From: Pseudomonas sp. GL-B-19
GTDB lineage: Bacteria > Pseudomonadota > Gammaproteobacteria > Pseudomonadales > Pseudomonadaceae
DNA length: 64,000 nt
NCBI RefSeq assembly: GCF_019956415.1
Contig: NZ_JAHBDK010000053.1
Span: forward strand, 182,162-246,161
Direction: 5' to 3'
The notes under the pieces: generated by a model
Database searches by the model: none
What the model saw: only the letters and a program-made list of their open reading frames with translations
What the model was told of the DNA's origin: nothing
Position numbers and translations under genes: made by a program
Shown: positions 35,745 to 43,589 of the stretch, one piece after another
Layout of the letters: each line of letters starts with the position of its first letter
Numbering within the stretch: position 1 is the first letter of the stretch

Positions 35745-37066
35745 TGAGCCTGCGTTTGCGCCTGAGCCTGACCCTGGGCGCCGCTTTTGCCTTGATCTGG
35801 GCTCTGGCGGCGGCCTGGATGCTCAGCGACCTGCGTAATCAAATGATGTTTTCCCTCGACCAGCGGCTGGTGGCGTCAGCGCGGATGGTCGCCGGATTGC
35901 TGGAGCAATTGCCGGCACTGCCGAGCAAAGGCGAGGGCACGCATTTCAGCGCGGAGCAATTGAACATTCCCGGCGGCATGGCCTGTCAGGTCAGTTCGTT
36001 GCGTGGGGAAATTCTCGCCCGCAGTCACAGTGACCCCGAGCAAAAACTGGAAGCCGAGAAAATGGGCTTCCACGATCAGATGATCGACGGCGCGCCATGG
36101 CGCAGCTTTACGCTGGCGCGGGGCGATCTACGCATCACCACCGCCGACCGGCAAATCGAGCGCGAGGCGCTGAACATGTCGATCCTGCTGGCGGCGTCGG
36201 TGCCGGTCGGCGTGGCGTTGCTCGGTTGCCTGTGCCTGCTGTGGCTGGGCATCGGCCAAGGCTTGGCACCACTCAACCGAATGCGCGATGCGCTGATGCG
36301 GCGCAGCGCCGATTCCCTCGAACCGTTGCAGATCCAGCCGCTGCCCAGCGAGCTGCAACCGTTGCTGGACACCCAGAACCAGCTGCTCCAGCGGATCGGC
36401 AAGACCATCGAGCGTGAGCGGCGTCTGACCGGTGATGCGGCGCACGAACTGCGCAGCCCGCTGACCGCGATCAAGACCCACCTGCAAGTGGCGCGAATGA
36501 CCGACGGCGCGGCACGGGATCAGTCCCTGGCCCGGGCCGAAGAGGGCGCCGACCGTATGCACCGGACCCTTGAACAACTGCTGTTGCTGGCGCGGGTCGA
36601 GGGCAGCCTGTCGTTCGATGACGGCGTACAGTGCAGCGCTGAGCAAGTGGCGAAACTGGCAATTCAGGACGCCGCCAGCGGGGATCGACAGCGAATCAAA
36701 CTGCAAATGCCGAGCAAATTCTCCAATGCGCCGGTGCAAATGCCCGCCGTGTTGTCGATTGCAGCATTACGCAACCTGCTCGACAACGCCCTGCGCCACA
36801 CGCCGGGCGATGGGGCCGTGGAATTGAGCCTGGAAACCACCGGCAATCGTGCGCGTTTTCTGGTGCGCGACCATGGGCCGGGGATTGCCGAAGAAGATTT
36901 GCAAAACCTGACCCAACGCTTCTGGCGCAATGGCCAGAGCACCGGTTGCGGGTTGGGACTGGCGATTGTTCAGGCGATTGTCCAGCGTTGCGGCTGCACG
37001 TTGCGTTTTGACAGTCAGCCAGACGGGTTGCGGGTTGAGCTGACCATGCCATTGCAAACCCTCTGA
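35744..37066 (+). CDS. dsbS: Sensor histidine kinase, DsbS type
   Basis: 440 residues from ATG 35744 (TGATG overlap with dsbR); a GTG one codon earlier would give 441. Two membrane segments (about 8-28 and 146-168) flank a periplasmic sensor domain. HAMP-like linker, then H-box with His234 (GDAAHELRSPLTAIK), N-box (LRNLLDNALRHTP), and G-boxes (DHGPGIAEEDL, GCGLGLAIVQ). The periplasmic domain has a single Cys at residue 81 (82 with the GTG start). DsbS of P. aeruginosa is reported, as I recall, to sense copper through Cys82, so this residue is the likely copper ligand. Confidence 0.85.
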   Translation: MSLRLRLSLTLGAAFALIWALAAAWMLSDLRNQMMFSLDQRLVASARMVAGLLEQLPALPSKGEGTHFSAEQLNIPGGMACQVSSLRGEILARSHSDPEQKLEAEKMGFHDQMIDGAPWRSFTLARGDLRITTADRQIEREALNMSILLAASVPVGVALLGCLCLLWLGIGQGLAPLNRMRDALMRRSADSLEPLQIQPLPSELQPLLDTQNQLLQRIGKTIERERRLTGDAAHELRSPLTAIKTHLQVARMTDGAARDQSLARAEEGADRMHRTLEQLLLLARVEGSLSFDDGVQCSAEQVAKLAIQDAASGDRQRIKLQMPSKFSNAPVQMPAVLSIAALRNLLDNALRHTPGDGAVELSLETTGNRARFLVRDHGPGIAEEDLQNLTQRFWRNGQSTGCGLGLAIVQAIVQRCGCTLRFDSQPDGLRVELTMPLQTL

Positions 37067-37137
37067 CCCGCACCTGTAGGAGCTATGCAGTGGCGGGGCT
37101 TCATGCCTTTCCCATGCACAAAGCGTTGTCGAAAGTG

Positions 37138-37161
37138 TAAATCCTTGAGCCCCTGATGCGT
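37138..37161 (+). promoter_or_regulatory. PvdS iron-starvation box upstream of pvdH
   Basis: TAAAT preceded by G, exactly 16 bases, then CGT. A full consensus match, ending 35 bases before the pvdH start. Confidence 0.82.
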
Positions 37162-37196
37162 TTCCAGAACAGGAAACCTTATTGAGGGGTCGAGAG

Positions 37197-38609
37197 ATGT
37201 CAGTCGCTACCAGCCTTATCGAAGATCAGCCGGCCCGGATTGTCCCGGCGCCTGCCGAGTCGCTTTATCAATTCAACGAATCGCCGCTGCTGGCCCGTCA
37301 AAACCAGCAGGAATCCAATGCCCGCAGCTACCCGCGGCGCATTCCCCTGGCACTGAAACGCGCCAAGGGCATTTATGTCGAAGACGTCGAAGGTCGCCAT
37401 TTCATCGATTGCCTGGCCGGTGCCGGCACGCTGGCGCTAGGGCATAACCACCCGGTGGTGATCGAAGCGATCCAGCAAGTGTTGAGCGATGAACTGCCGC
37501 TGCACACCCTCGACCTGACCACGCCGGTCAAAGACCAATTTGTGCAGGACCTGTTTGGCTTGCTGCCGGCAGCCTTGGCTGCCGAGGCGAAGATCCAGTT
37601 CTGTGGCCCCACCGGCACCGACGCGGTGGAAGCCGCGCTGAAACTGGTGCGCACCGCCACCGGACGCAGCACCGTGTTGTCGTTCCAGGGCGGTTATCAC
37701 GGCATGAGCCAGGGCGCATTGAGCCTGATGGGCAGCCTGGGGCCGAAAAAGCCGCTGGGCGCCTTGCTCAGCGGCGGCGTGCAGTTCATGCCGTACCCCT
37801 ACGATTACCGCTGCCCGTTCGGCCTTGGTGGTGCGCAAGGCGTGAAGGTCAACCTCAGTTATCTGGAAAACCTGCTGAATGACCCTGAGGCCGGCGTGCA
37901 ATTGCCTGCCGCTGTGATTGTTGAAGTGGTGCAGGGCGAAGGCGGGGTGATCCCGGCTGATCTGGACTGGCTGCGTGGCGTGCGTCGTATCACCGAAAAG
38001 GCTGGCGTGGCGCTGATCGTCGATGAAATCCAGAGCGGGTTTGCCCGCACCGGCAAGATGTTCGCCTTCGAGCACGCCGGCATCATCCCGGACGTGGTGG
38101 TGATGTCCAAAGCCATCGGTGGCAGCTTGCCGCTGGCGGTGGTGGTTTACCGCGACTGGCTCGACACTTGGCTGCCGGGCGCGCATGCCGGGACCTTCCG
38201 TGGCAATCAGATGGCCATGGCCGCAGGTTCCGCGGTGATGCGTTATCTGGTCGAACACAAGGTGTGTGAACACGCAACTGCCATGGGCGAACGCTTGAGC
38301 GAACACCTGCGCATCCTGCAGCGGGACTTCCCGCAATTGGGCGACATCCGGGGGCGCGGCTTGATGCTTGGCGTTGAACTGGTCGACCCGACCGGCGCGC
38401 CGGACGCTCAGGGCCATCCACCGATATTTGCGCGTCTGGCGCCGCTGGTGCAGCGCGAATGCCTCATGCGCGGGTTGATTCTTGAGCTGGGCGGGCGTCA
38501 CGGCGGCGTGGTGCGGTTCCTGCCGCCGCTGGTGATCACTGCTACGGAAATCGATCAAGTGGCCGAGATTTTCGGCCGGGCCATGGCGGCCGCCACCGCC
38601 ATTCTCTAA
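37197..38609 (+). CDS. pvdH: L-2,4-diaminobutyrate:2-oxoglutarate aminotransferase PvdH
   Basis: 470 residues, the size of P. aeruginosa PvdH. Class-III PLP aminotransferase: GPTGTDAVEAALKL for phosphate binding, SFQGGYHGM, the Asp of IVDEIQSGFARTG, and the PLP Lys305 in VVMSKAIGG. It converts aspartate-4-semialdehyde and glutamate to 2,4-diaminobutyrate, which the last PvdL adenylation domain activates. ATG 37197 follows a GAGAG sequence; an earlier in-frame start at 37182 lies inside that site. It has its own PvdS box. Confidence 0.95.
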   Translation: MSVATSLIEDQPARIVPAPAESLYQFNESPLLARQNQQESNARSYPRRIPLALKRAKGIYVEDVEGRHFIDCLAGAGTLALGHNHPVVIEAIQQVLSDELPLHTLDLTTPVKDQFVQDLFGLLPAALAAEAKIQFCGPTGTDAVEAALKLVRTATGRSTVLSFQGGYHGMSQGALSLMGSLGPKKPLGALLSGGVQFMPYPYDYRCPFGLGGAQGVKVNLSYLENLLNDPEAGVQLPAAVIVEVVQGEGGVIPADLDWLRGVRRITEKAGVALIVDEIQSGFARTGKMFAFEHAGIIPDVVVMSKAIGGSLPLAVVVYRDWLDTWLPGAHAGTFRGNQMAMAAGSAVMRYLVEHKVCEHATAMGERLSEHLRILQRDFPQLGDIRGRGLMLGVELVDPTGAPDAQGHPPIFARLAPLVQRECLMRGLILELGGRHGGVVRFLPPLVITATEIDQVAEIFGRAMAAATAIL

Positions 38610-38630
38610 ATTTTTTAGTCCCCTGAACGT
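38607..38630 (+). promoter_or_regulatory. PvdS iron-starvation box upstream of the mbtH-like gene, overlapping the pvdH stop codon
   Basis: TAAAT preceded by C, exactly 16 bases, then CGT. The first three bases TAA are also the pvdH stop codon. The box ends 59 bases before the mbtH-like start, giving this small gene its own iron-responsive promoter in addition to read-through from pvdH. Confidence 0.78.
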
Positions 38631-38689
38631 TCTTTCTACATAACGGCTGCGCACGCCGCGCAGCCCACCCTACAGCGATGGAGAAATAC

Positions 38690-38917
38690 ATGACTTCAGT
38701 ATTCGACCGCGAGGACATCCTCTTTCAGGTCGTGGTCAACCACGAAGAGCAATACTCGATCTGGCCTGATTACAAAGCCGTACCGGCCGGCTGGCACACG
38801 GTGGGCAAGAGCGGTTTGAAAAAGGAATGCCTGGCATACATCGAAGAGACCTGGACGGACATGCGTCCACTGAGTTTGCGTCGCAAGATGGAAGAGCAGG
38901 CGGCATTGGCTCACTGA
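38690..38917 (+). CDS. MbtH-like protein, NRPS adenylation-domain partner
   Basis: 75 residues from ATG 38690; an in-frame ATG four codons earlier has a weaker setting. The family signature is clear, with FQVVVNHEEQYSIWP, AGWHTVG and CLAYIEETWTDMRPLSLR, including the conserved Trp residues that bind the adenylation domain. MbtH proteins bind adenylation domains as chaperone or activator and are needed for siderophore synthesis. It equals P. aeruginosa PA2412, which also neighbours pvdH. Confidence 0.95.
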   Translation: MTSVFDREDILFQVVVNHEEQYSIWPDYKAVPAGWHTVGKSGLKKECLAYIEETWTDMRPLSLRRKMEEQAALAH

Positions 38918-38933
38918 TTGACCGCGCAAAAAG

Positions 38934-38968
38934 AAGCCCGCTGGACCGAGAAGGCCAGCGGGCTTTTT
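38934..38968 (+). terminator. Rho-independent terminator after the mbtH-like gene
   Basis: AAGCCCGCTGG pairs with CCAGCGGGCTT around a ten-base loop, followed by a T run. A strong terminator ending the pvdH-mbtH unit. Confidence 0.9.
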
Positions 38969-39002
38969 CGTGTCCAGACTTTGTGTTGCCTATCAGGTCG
39001 CC

Positions 39003-39079
39003 TTCGCTGGCAAGCCAGCTCCCACATCGGATTCAGGATGTGGCACAAATCCCCTGTAGGAGCTGGCTTGCCAGCGAAG
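39003..39079. repeat. REP pair (GCTGGCAAGCCAGC variant)
   Basis: TTCGCTGGCAAGCCAGCTCCCAC and its inverted copy TAGGAGCTGGCTTGCCAGCGAA, about 30 bases apart. The stem core differs from the GCGAGCAGGCTCGC type used elsewhere in the window, a second REP subfamily. Confidence 0.88.
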
Positions 39080-39102
39080 AACGATAACGCGGTCCAATGG
39101 AT

Positions 39103-40005
39103 TTACGCTCCGCTCAACCCCTTGATCACCAAATCCACATTCCCTTCCAGCTCCTCCACCGGATCCGCCGCATCCACACTCAACACCACCAACCGGCTAC
39201 CTGCCTCGGCAATCACCGCTTTCACGGCGTCCGAAGGCTGCCGATGATGCAACACCACCGCTACATCGTTCTCCTTCAACATCGCGCCCAATTGCTTGAG
39301 CGCGTCGGGCGTCCATTCGGCATCCGGGCGCGCGTCGATCCCGATCAGCTCCAGATTGAGCCCGCCAATCAAATAGCCAAAGTGATCGCTGAGGCTCATC
39401 ACACTGAGGTTGTCAGCACTGGCCAGTCGCGCTTCGCTGTCAGCGCTGAACTTGAGTAGTCGTTGCTTCAATGCAGCGAGGTTGGCCTCGATTTTGGGTT
39501 TGGCCTCCGGCGCCAAGCGCACCAGATCAGCGGCCATCACATCGGCCATCCGCCCCATGTTGTTGCTGGAGAACCACGGCTGACTGTTCAACCCGTCGAC
39601 CTTGTTATCCGGCTGCACGGCGATGCCAGGCAGGGCTCCGTCCACCGGGCGGGCGGCGTCGACCTCTATAATGCGAATGTTACTGCGACGGGAGATCGGG
39701 TACAGCGGATCATCCGGCCACAGCGAACGCAGGCCGATCACGGCATCGGCGTCGGTCGCCAGTTTGGCCAGCGCCGGGGCACCACGGCCGGTGAAGTAGG
39801 CGGTTTGACGGCTGCCGGGCAGGTTCGCCGGTGCGGCACGTTCGAGGTTGACGTCGGTGCCTTTGAGCAAGACTTCGCCCAGCCCGTAAGTGATCGGCAA
39901 GGACGCCAGCACTCGCAGCGGTTTGGCGTTGTCTGCCGCAAAGGAAGTGTTGACCAGCCCACACAGGGCAACGGCCAGGGTCAGTTGACGCAGAGAAAAA
40001 GACAT
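39103..40005 (-). CDS. fpvF: Periplasmic metal-binding protein of the ferripyoverdine ABC system, FpvF
   Basis: 300 residues with a signal peptide of about 23 residues (LTLAVALCGLVNTSFAAD). It belongs to the ZnuA/TroA cluster-A1 binding proteins with the long backbone helix, though the His ligands typical of metal transporters are partly replaced. FpvC and FpvF of P. aeruginosa are two binding proteins of one ABC system, and FpvF can bind pyoverdine. The start codon directly follows the TAA of fpvE. Last gene of the operon; equals PA2410. Confidence 0.87.
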   Translation of the reverse strand: MSFSLRQLTLAVALCGLVNTSFAADNAKPLRVLASLPITYGLGEVLLKGTDVNLERAAPANLPGSRQTAYFTGRGAPALAKLATDADAVIGLRSLWPDDPLYPISRRSNIRIIEVDAARPVDGALPGIAVQPDNKVDGLNSQPWFSSNNMGRMADVMAADLVRLAPEAKPKIEANLAALKQRLLKFSADSEARLASADNLSVMSLSDHFGYLIGGLNLELIGIDARPDAEWTPDALKQLGAMLKENDVAVVLHHRQPSDAVKAVIAEAGSRLVVLSVDAADPVEELEGNVDLVIKGLSGA

Positions 40006-40905
40006 TTATCCGAGATTCCCTTTCAGGCTGGGGACGACACCGCGCGCGATGGCGGACAGGGCGAAGGCGATACCGGCCACCAGAATGATCGCGGCACCGG
40101 ACGGAATCGGCAGATCAAAGACAATCGGCGCCAGAATCCCGCAAAGCGTGCTGACCGTGGCGATCAGCACCGAGCACCAGAAAAAGCCTTTCAGTGACTG
40201 ACTGAGCAACCGCGCGGCTGCCGCTGGTATCACCAAAAGCGCGCCGACCAGAATCGCACCGATGACTTTCACCGCCGCCACGGTGATCAGCGTCACCAGA
40301 ATCACAAACAGATAATCCAGGGTCTTCACCGCCACCCCACGCACCGCCGCCAGTTGCGGGTTGAAACTGGCCAGCACAATGCGGTTGTACAGCGGCAAGG
40401 CCAGCGCCATGACCAGCGAACCGACAATGGCCAATACCGCCAAGTCATTGCCGTTGACGGTCAACACCGAACCGAACAACACGTTTTCCAGAATATGCAC
40501 GTTGATCTTGCCCGCCAGAATCAGCAGCAGGCTCGCGCCCAATGCCAAGGACACCGACAGGAACACGCCGATCAACGTATCCGGCGCCAGGCCGGTGCGG
40601 TTGCGCAGGTAATTGAGCAGGATGCCGAACAACAGGCAGTAACCGAACAGGCTGCCGTAAGGCCCGGTGTAGGGTTCGCCGAGCAGAATGCCGATGGCCA
40701 CGCCGGTCAGTGCCGCGTGACCCACCGCTTCGGAGAAAAACGCGAAGCGCTTGACCACCACCAACGTGCCCAACCCGCCCAGTACCGGGCCGATCAACAA
40801 GCCGGCGAGCAACGCGTTGACCACAAATCCATAGGCCAGTGCCTCGGGCAAGTAGCCCGAAGACGCCCACCCCTGAACCATCAAACGAAAGGCTTCGTAA
40901 CTCAT
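40006..40905 (-). CDS. fpvE: ABC transporter permease of the ferripyoverdine iron system, FpvE
   Basis: 299 residues of almost continuous hydrophobic sequence with about eight membrane segments. ABC-3 (ZnuB/MntB) family features are AFFSEAVGHAALTGVAIGIL and AVKVIGAILVGALLVIPAAAARLL. It carries iron released from pyoverdine across the inner membrane. ATG 40905 overlaps the fpvD stop (TGATG). A long in-frame extension upstream is read through fpvD and is not the start. Equals PA2409. Confidence 0.89.
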   Translation of the reverse strand: MSYEAFRLMVQGWASSGYLPEALAYGFVVNALLAGLLIGPVLGGLGTLVVVKRFAFFSEAVGHAALTGVAIGILLGEPYTGPYGSLFGYCLLFGILLNYLRNRTGLAPDTLIGVFLSVSLALGASLLLILAGKINVHILENVLFGSVLTVNGNDLAVLAIVGSLVMALALPLYNRIVLASFNPQLAAVRGVAVKTLDYLFVILVTLITVAAVKVIGAILVGALLVIPAAAARLLSQSLKGFFWCSVLIATVSTLCGILAPIVFDLPIPSGAAIILVAGIAFALSAIARGVVPSLKGNLG

Positions 40906-41741
40906 CACGCAGCGCTCCGTGGATGGGTGGAGAACAGGGTCAGCAAGCGTTCTGGCGTCAACGCCTGTTTCGGCGTGGCATCGAACAACACCCGGCGATT
41001 GAGCCCGGTGACCCGATCCGCCAGACGCCCCACGGCTTCCAGATCGTGCTCGATCCACAGCACCGTGATGCCGCTGCGGCGCCAGTCGCCGAGCAGCCGT
41101 TCGAACACCTGAATACCGGCTTCATCCAGTGCCGACATCGGTTCGTCGAGTACCAGCAGTTGCGGTGCCGGGATCAGCCCTTGAGCCAGCAACACCCGTT
41201 GACGCTCGCCGCCGGACAGCGCCCCCATTCGCCGTTTGCGTTTGTCCTGCATGCCGACCCGTTCCAGCGCTTCGCCTATCGCGGCGGCGTAGTGCTTGCT
41301 CAAACCGAGAAATGCCGGTCGTCGCTGACACATGGCGGCCATGAAATCGTCGACGGTCATTGGCAGGCCGCGATCAAACTCCAGGGCTTGCGGCACGTAG
41401 CCGATGGTTCCGGGATCGCCCGGCCATTGCAGGCTCAGGCGACCCTGATGCGGCATTTGTCCCAGCAAGGTTTTGATCAGCGAACTTTTGCCGCCACCGT
41501 TGGGGCCGACCAGCGCATGCACGCTGCCGGGCTGGACCTGAAAAGTGACGTTGTCGAGGATCGTTGTGCGGCCGAGGGTCAGGCTGACGTCGGCGAAATC
41601 CAGCGTCGGCCCCGATACTTGTGGGAGCGAGCCTGCTCGCGAATGCGGTGTGTCATTTAACGATGATGTTGACTGACTGGACGCCTTCGCGAGCAGGCTC
41701 GCTCCCACAGGGGATTCGCTGAGTGTTTCTTTGGCGGTCAT
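40905..41741 (-). CDS. fpvD: ABC transporter ATPase of the ferripyoverdine iron system, FpvD
   Basis: 278 residues. Walker A GPNGGGKSS (about residue 79), Q-loop YVPQALEFD, signature LSGGERQRVLLAQ, Walker B LLVLDEPMSALDE and H-loop IEHD are all present. ATG 41741 overlaps the fpvC stop (ATGA). Residues about 11-41 are encoded by a REP pair inserted in frame (GASLLAKASS and HSRAGSLPQV are its translation), so the conserved domain begins only near residue 45. A shorter product would need an internal start with no clear ribosome site. Equals PA2408. Confidence 0.9.
   Translation of the reverse strand: MTAKETLSESPVGASLLAKASSQSTSSLNDTPHSRAGSLPQVSGPTLDFADVSLTLGRTTILDNVTFQVQPGSVHALVGPNGGGKSSLIKTLLGQMPHQGRLSLQWPGDPGTIGYVPQALEFDRGLPMTVDDFMAAMCQRRPAFLGLSKHYAAAIGEALERVGMQDKRKRRMGALSGGERQRVLLAQGLIPAPQLLVLDEPMSALDEAGIQVFERLLGDWRRSGITVLWIEHDLEAVGRLADRVTGLNRRVLFDATPKQALTPERLLTLFSTHPRSAA
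41620..41710. repeat. REP doublet inside the fpvD coding sequence
   Basis: TGTGGGAGCGAGCCTGCTCGCGAA and its inverted copy TTCGCGAGCAGGCTCGCTCCCACA, 43 bases apart, lie wholly within the 5' end of fpvD without breaking the frame. REP elements normally lie between genes. Confidence 0.92.
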
Positions 41742-42655
41742 TGGCCCGACTCCTGTATCGCCCGGACCACGGTGTTGAGGTTGCCGGTCATTTCTTTTTC
41801 GTACTTGTCGGCGGTGTATTCGCCGTAGGAAATGTGCGACAGCGGATACAACTTCACCCCGGATTCACGCTGGATGGTGTCGACATAGGTGGAGGGGAAA
41901 TCCATCTCTGAGAAAATCACTCTCACGTCCAGCTCGCGCAGTTGGTCGATGGTTTTTTTCAGCTGGCTCGGGCTCGGTTCGATGCCGTGGGCCGGTTCGA
42001 CCACGGCCGTGACTTCGAGGCCGAATTCGCGCAGCAGATAATCGTAAGCCGCATGAACCGTGGCCACTCGCAGTTCGGCGTTTGGCGCCTGAGTCAGCTT
42101 CGCCAGGGCGTCGGCGCGCATCTGACGCAGACGCTTGCCGTAGGCGCGGGCGTTCTGCGTATAGGTCTTGGCGTTGGCCGGATCGAGCTTGCCCAGTTCC
42201 CGGGCGATGTTGTTGACCTGGGCAATCGAGGCGCTGATCGACAGGAACGTATGCGGGTTCACCACCTTGCCGGCACCGCGTGCGGCAACCCCGGTGGCGG
42301 CGAGCAGCGGCACGTTTTTGTTGGCTTCGATCACCGGGATGTTCGGCGTTTCGCTGGCGGCGATCATACGGTCGGCGAAGTCGTCGTGGCCGACGCCGTT
42401 GAGCACAATCACATCCAGCCCACTGATACGCTTGATGTCTTCGGCTCGGGGCTCATAGGCGTGTGGGTTGAAACCGACCGGAATCAGTGGCACGACGTCG
42501 GCCTTGTCGCCGACGATGTTGGCCACGTAGCTGTAATAAGGATGGAGGGTGATGCCGATGCGCAGGCGCTTGGCGTCGTCGGCATTGGCCAGTGGGGTCA
42601 GCAGGCAGGCCAACAAACCGACCAACAGCGGGCGCAAGAAAGATGAAATAGGCAT
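41738..42655 (-). CDS. fpvC: Periplasmic metal-binding protein of the ferripyoverdine ABC system, FpvC
   Basis: 305 residues with a signal peptide of about 25 residues (ending TPLANAD). Cluster-A1 binding protein: candidate metal ligands are the His in TLHPYYSYV, His in FNPHAYEP, His in NPHTFLS and the Glu/Asp in FSEMDFPS. FpvC binds ferrous iron in P. aeruginosa. It follows fpvK after a 35-base gap and overlaps fpvD by four bases. Equals PA2407. Confidence 0.9.
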   Translation of the reverse strand: MPISSFLRPLLVGLLACLLTPLANADDAKRLRIGITLHPYYSYVANIVGDKADVVPLIPVGFNPHAYEPRAEDIKRISGLDVIVLNGVGHDDFADRMIAASETPNIPVIEANKNVPLLAATGVAARGAGKVVNPHTFLSISASIAQVNNIARELGKLDPANAKTYTQNARAYGKRLRQMRADALAKLTQAPNAELRVATVHAAYDYLLREFGLEVTAVVEPAHGIEPSPSQLKKTIDQLRELDVRVIFSEMDFPSTYVDTIQRESGVKLYPLSHISYGEYTADKYEKEMTGNLNTVVRAIQESGQ

Positions 42656-42690
42656 GGGAAAGCGTTCTTCTCTCGGGTGAAGGCGAGGGT

Positions 42691-43263
42691 TCAGTGCGGG
42701 TGCTGGCGGGTCACGCCGGCATCGAATTGCGCGACGATCTGCTGCCAGCCGGCGCTTTCGAGTGCAGCGTCCGCCAGATCAGTCGGGGCTTTGAGGTCGG
42801 CGGCGCGGTTGAGCCAGATGTCCGGTGCCTCGTCGCCAGCGGTAAGGCGCATCAAAAAAGAACCGGTTACAGCGGGCGTCTGGCTCTGGCCGAAGTACGC
42901 CTTGGCGTCGAGCAATTGCCATTTATGGGCGCCACGTCTGATGGAGCTGGCGTCCTGGGCGAACGGTGCAAAACCTTCATCGGCGAGGGTTGCAGGAGTT
43001 GGCAGGGTTTGCTGTTCCTGGCGCAGCAGGTGAATCTCGTCCAGCGTCACCCGCAGGTCGGCGTAGATACCTTGCTCGGAGGCGCTCAAGTCGCGGCGGG
43101 CATCCAGTTGATGGCTGCCCACGTTGCTCACTGCTTGAGACTCGTGGCGCCAGGCGACCACTGAGCCGGCCACCGCGAGAATCATCAGGCACAACAGCAG
43201 CACATAAAGGGTTTCATGGCCGGCACCGGCCGGGCGGACGATTTGAGTGGTTGGCGTACTCAT
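42691..43263 (-). CDS. fpvK: Inner-membrane protein FpvK
   Basis: 190 residues. One membrane segment near residues 19-38 (LYVLLLCLMILAVAGSVVAW), followed by a periplasmic domain without recognisable enzyme motifs. In P. aeruginosa FpvG, H, J and K together release iron from pyoverdine by reduction, FpvK contributing to the complex. ATG 43263 overlaps the fpvJ stop. Equals PA2406. Confidence 0.85.
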   Translation of the reverse strand: MSTPTTQIVRPAGAGHETLYVLLLCLMILAVAGSVVAWRHESQAVSNVGSHQLDARRDLSASEQGIYADLRVTLDEIHLLRQEQQTLPTPATLADEGFAPFAQDASSIRRGAHKWQLLDAKAYFGQSQTPAVTGSFLMRLTAGDEAPDIWLNRAADLKAPTDLADAALESAGWQQIVAQFDAGVTRQHPH

Positions 43264-43589
43264 GGAGTTTCGATGTCCGCTTGGTCGATCTCGACAACGT
43301 GGCCGGGGCCTGCGTCGAACAGCACGTAAAACTCAGCGCCGGGTTTCTTGAAAATCAGTGTGGAATCGGCGCCGAGCTTGCCCGGCACCAGAATGGTTTC
43401 GTCGTAACCGATCACGTCCAGGGTCACGCCCGGCGCACCGCTGCCGTCGGAGAATCCGCCGGTGCATTTGATCTGTTCGGCATCGATGGCTTTGCACTCG
43501 CACATCGGGTTGTGCGCCAGCGTGCTGGCGCTGAAGCCGGCGCAGAGCAGCAGCAATAAGGAGTGGAGCGGGCGAAAAACGTTGATCAT
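43260..43589 (-). CDS. fpvJ: Periplasmic protein FpvJ
   Basis: 109 residues from ATG 43589 (ATGA overlap with fpvH). Signal peptide about 1-25 (LLLLCAGFSASTLAH). The mature start is HNPMCECKAIDAEQIKC, with three closely spaced cysteines that could bind metal or take part in redox exchange. FpvJ is thought to act as a periplasmic partner of the ferripyoverdine reductase FpvG. Equals PA2405. Confidence 0.85.
   Translation of the reverse strand: MINVFRPLHSLLLLLCAGFSASTLAHNPMCECKAIDAEQIKCTGGFSDGSGAPGVTLDVIGYDETILVPGKLGADSTLIFKKPGAEFYVLFDAGPGHVVEIDQADIETP

Noticed and set aside
37070..37090. Possible REP remnant after dsbS
   Set aside because: Only the TGTAGGAGCT fragment resembles a REP; the stem core is missing.
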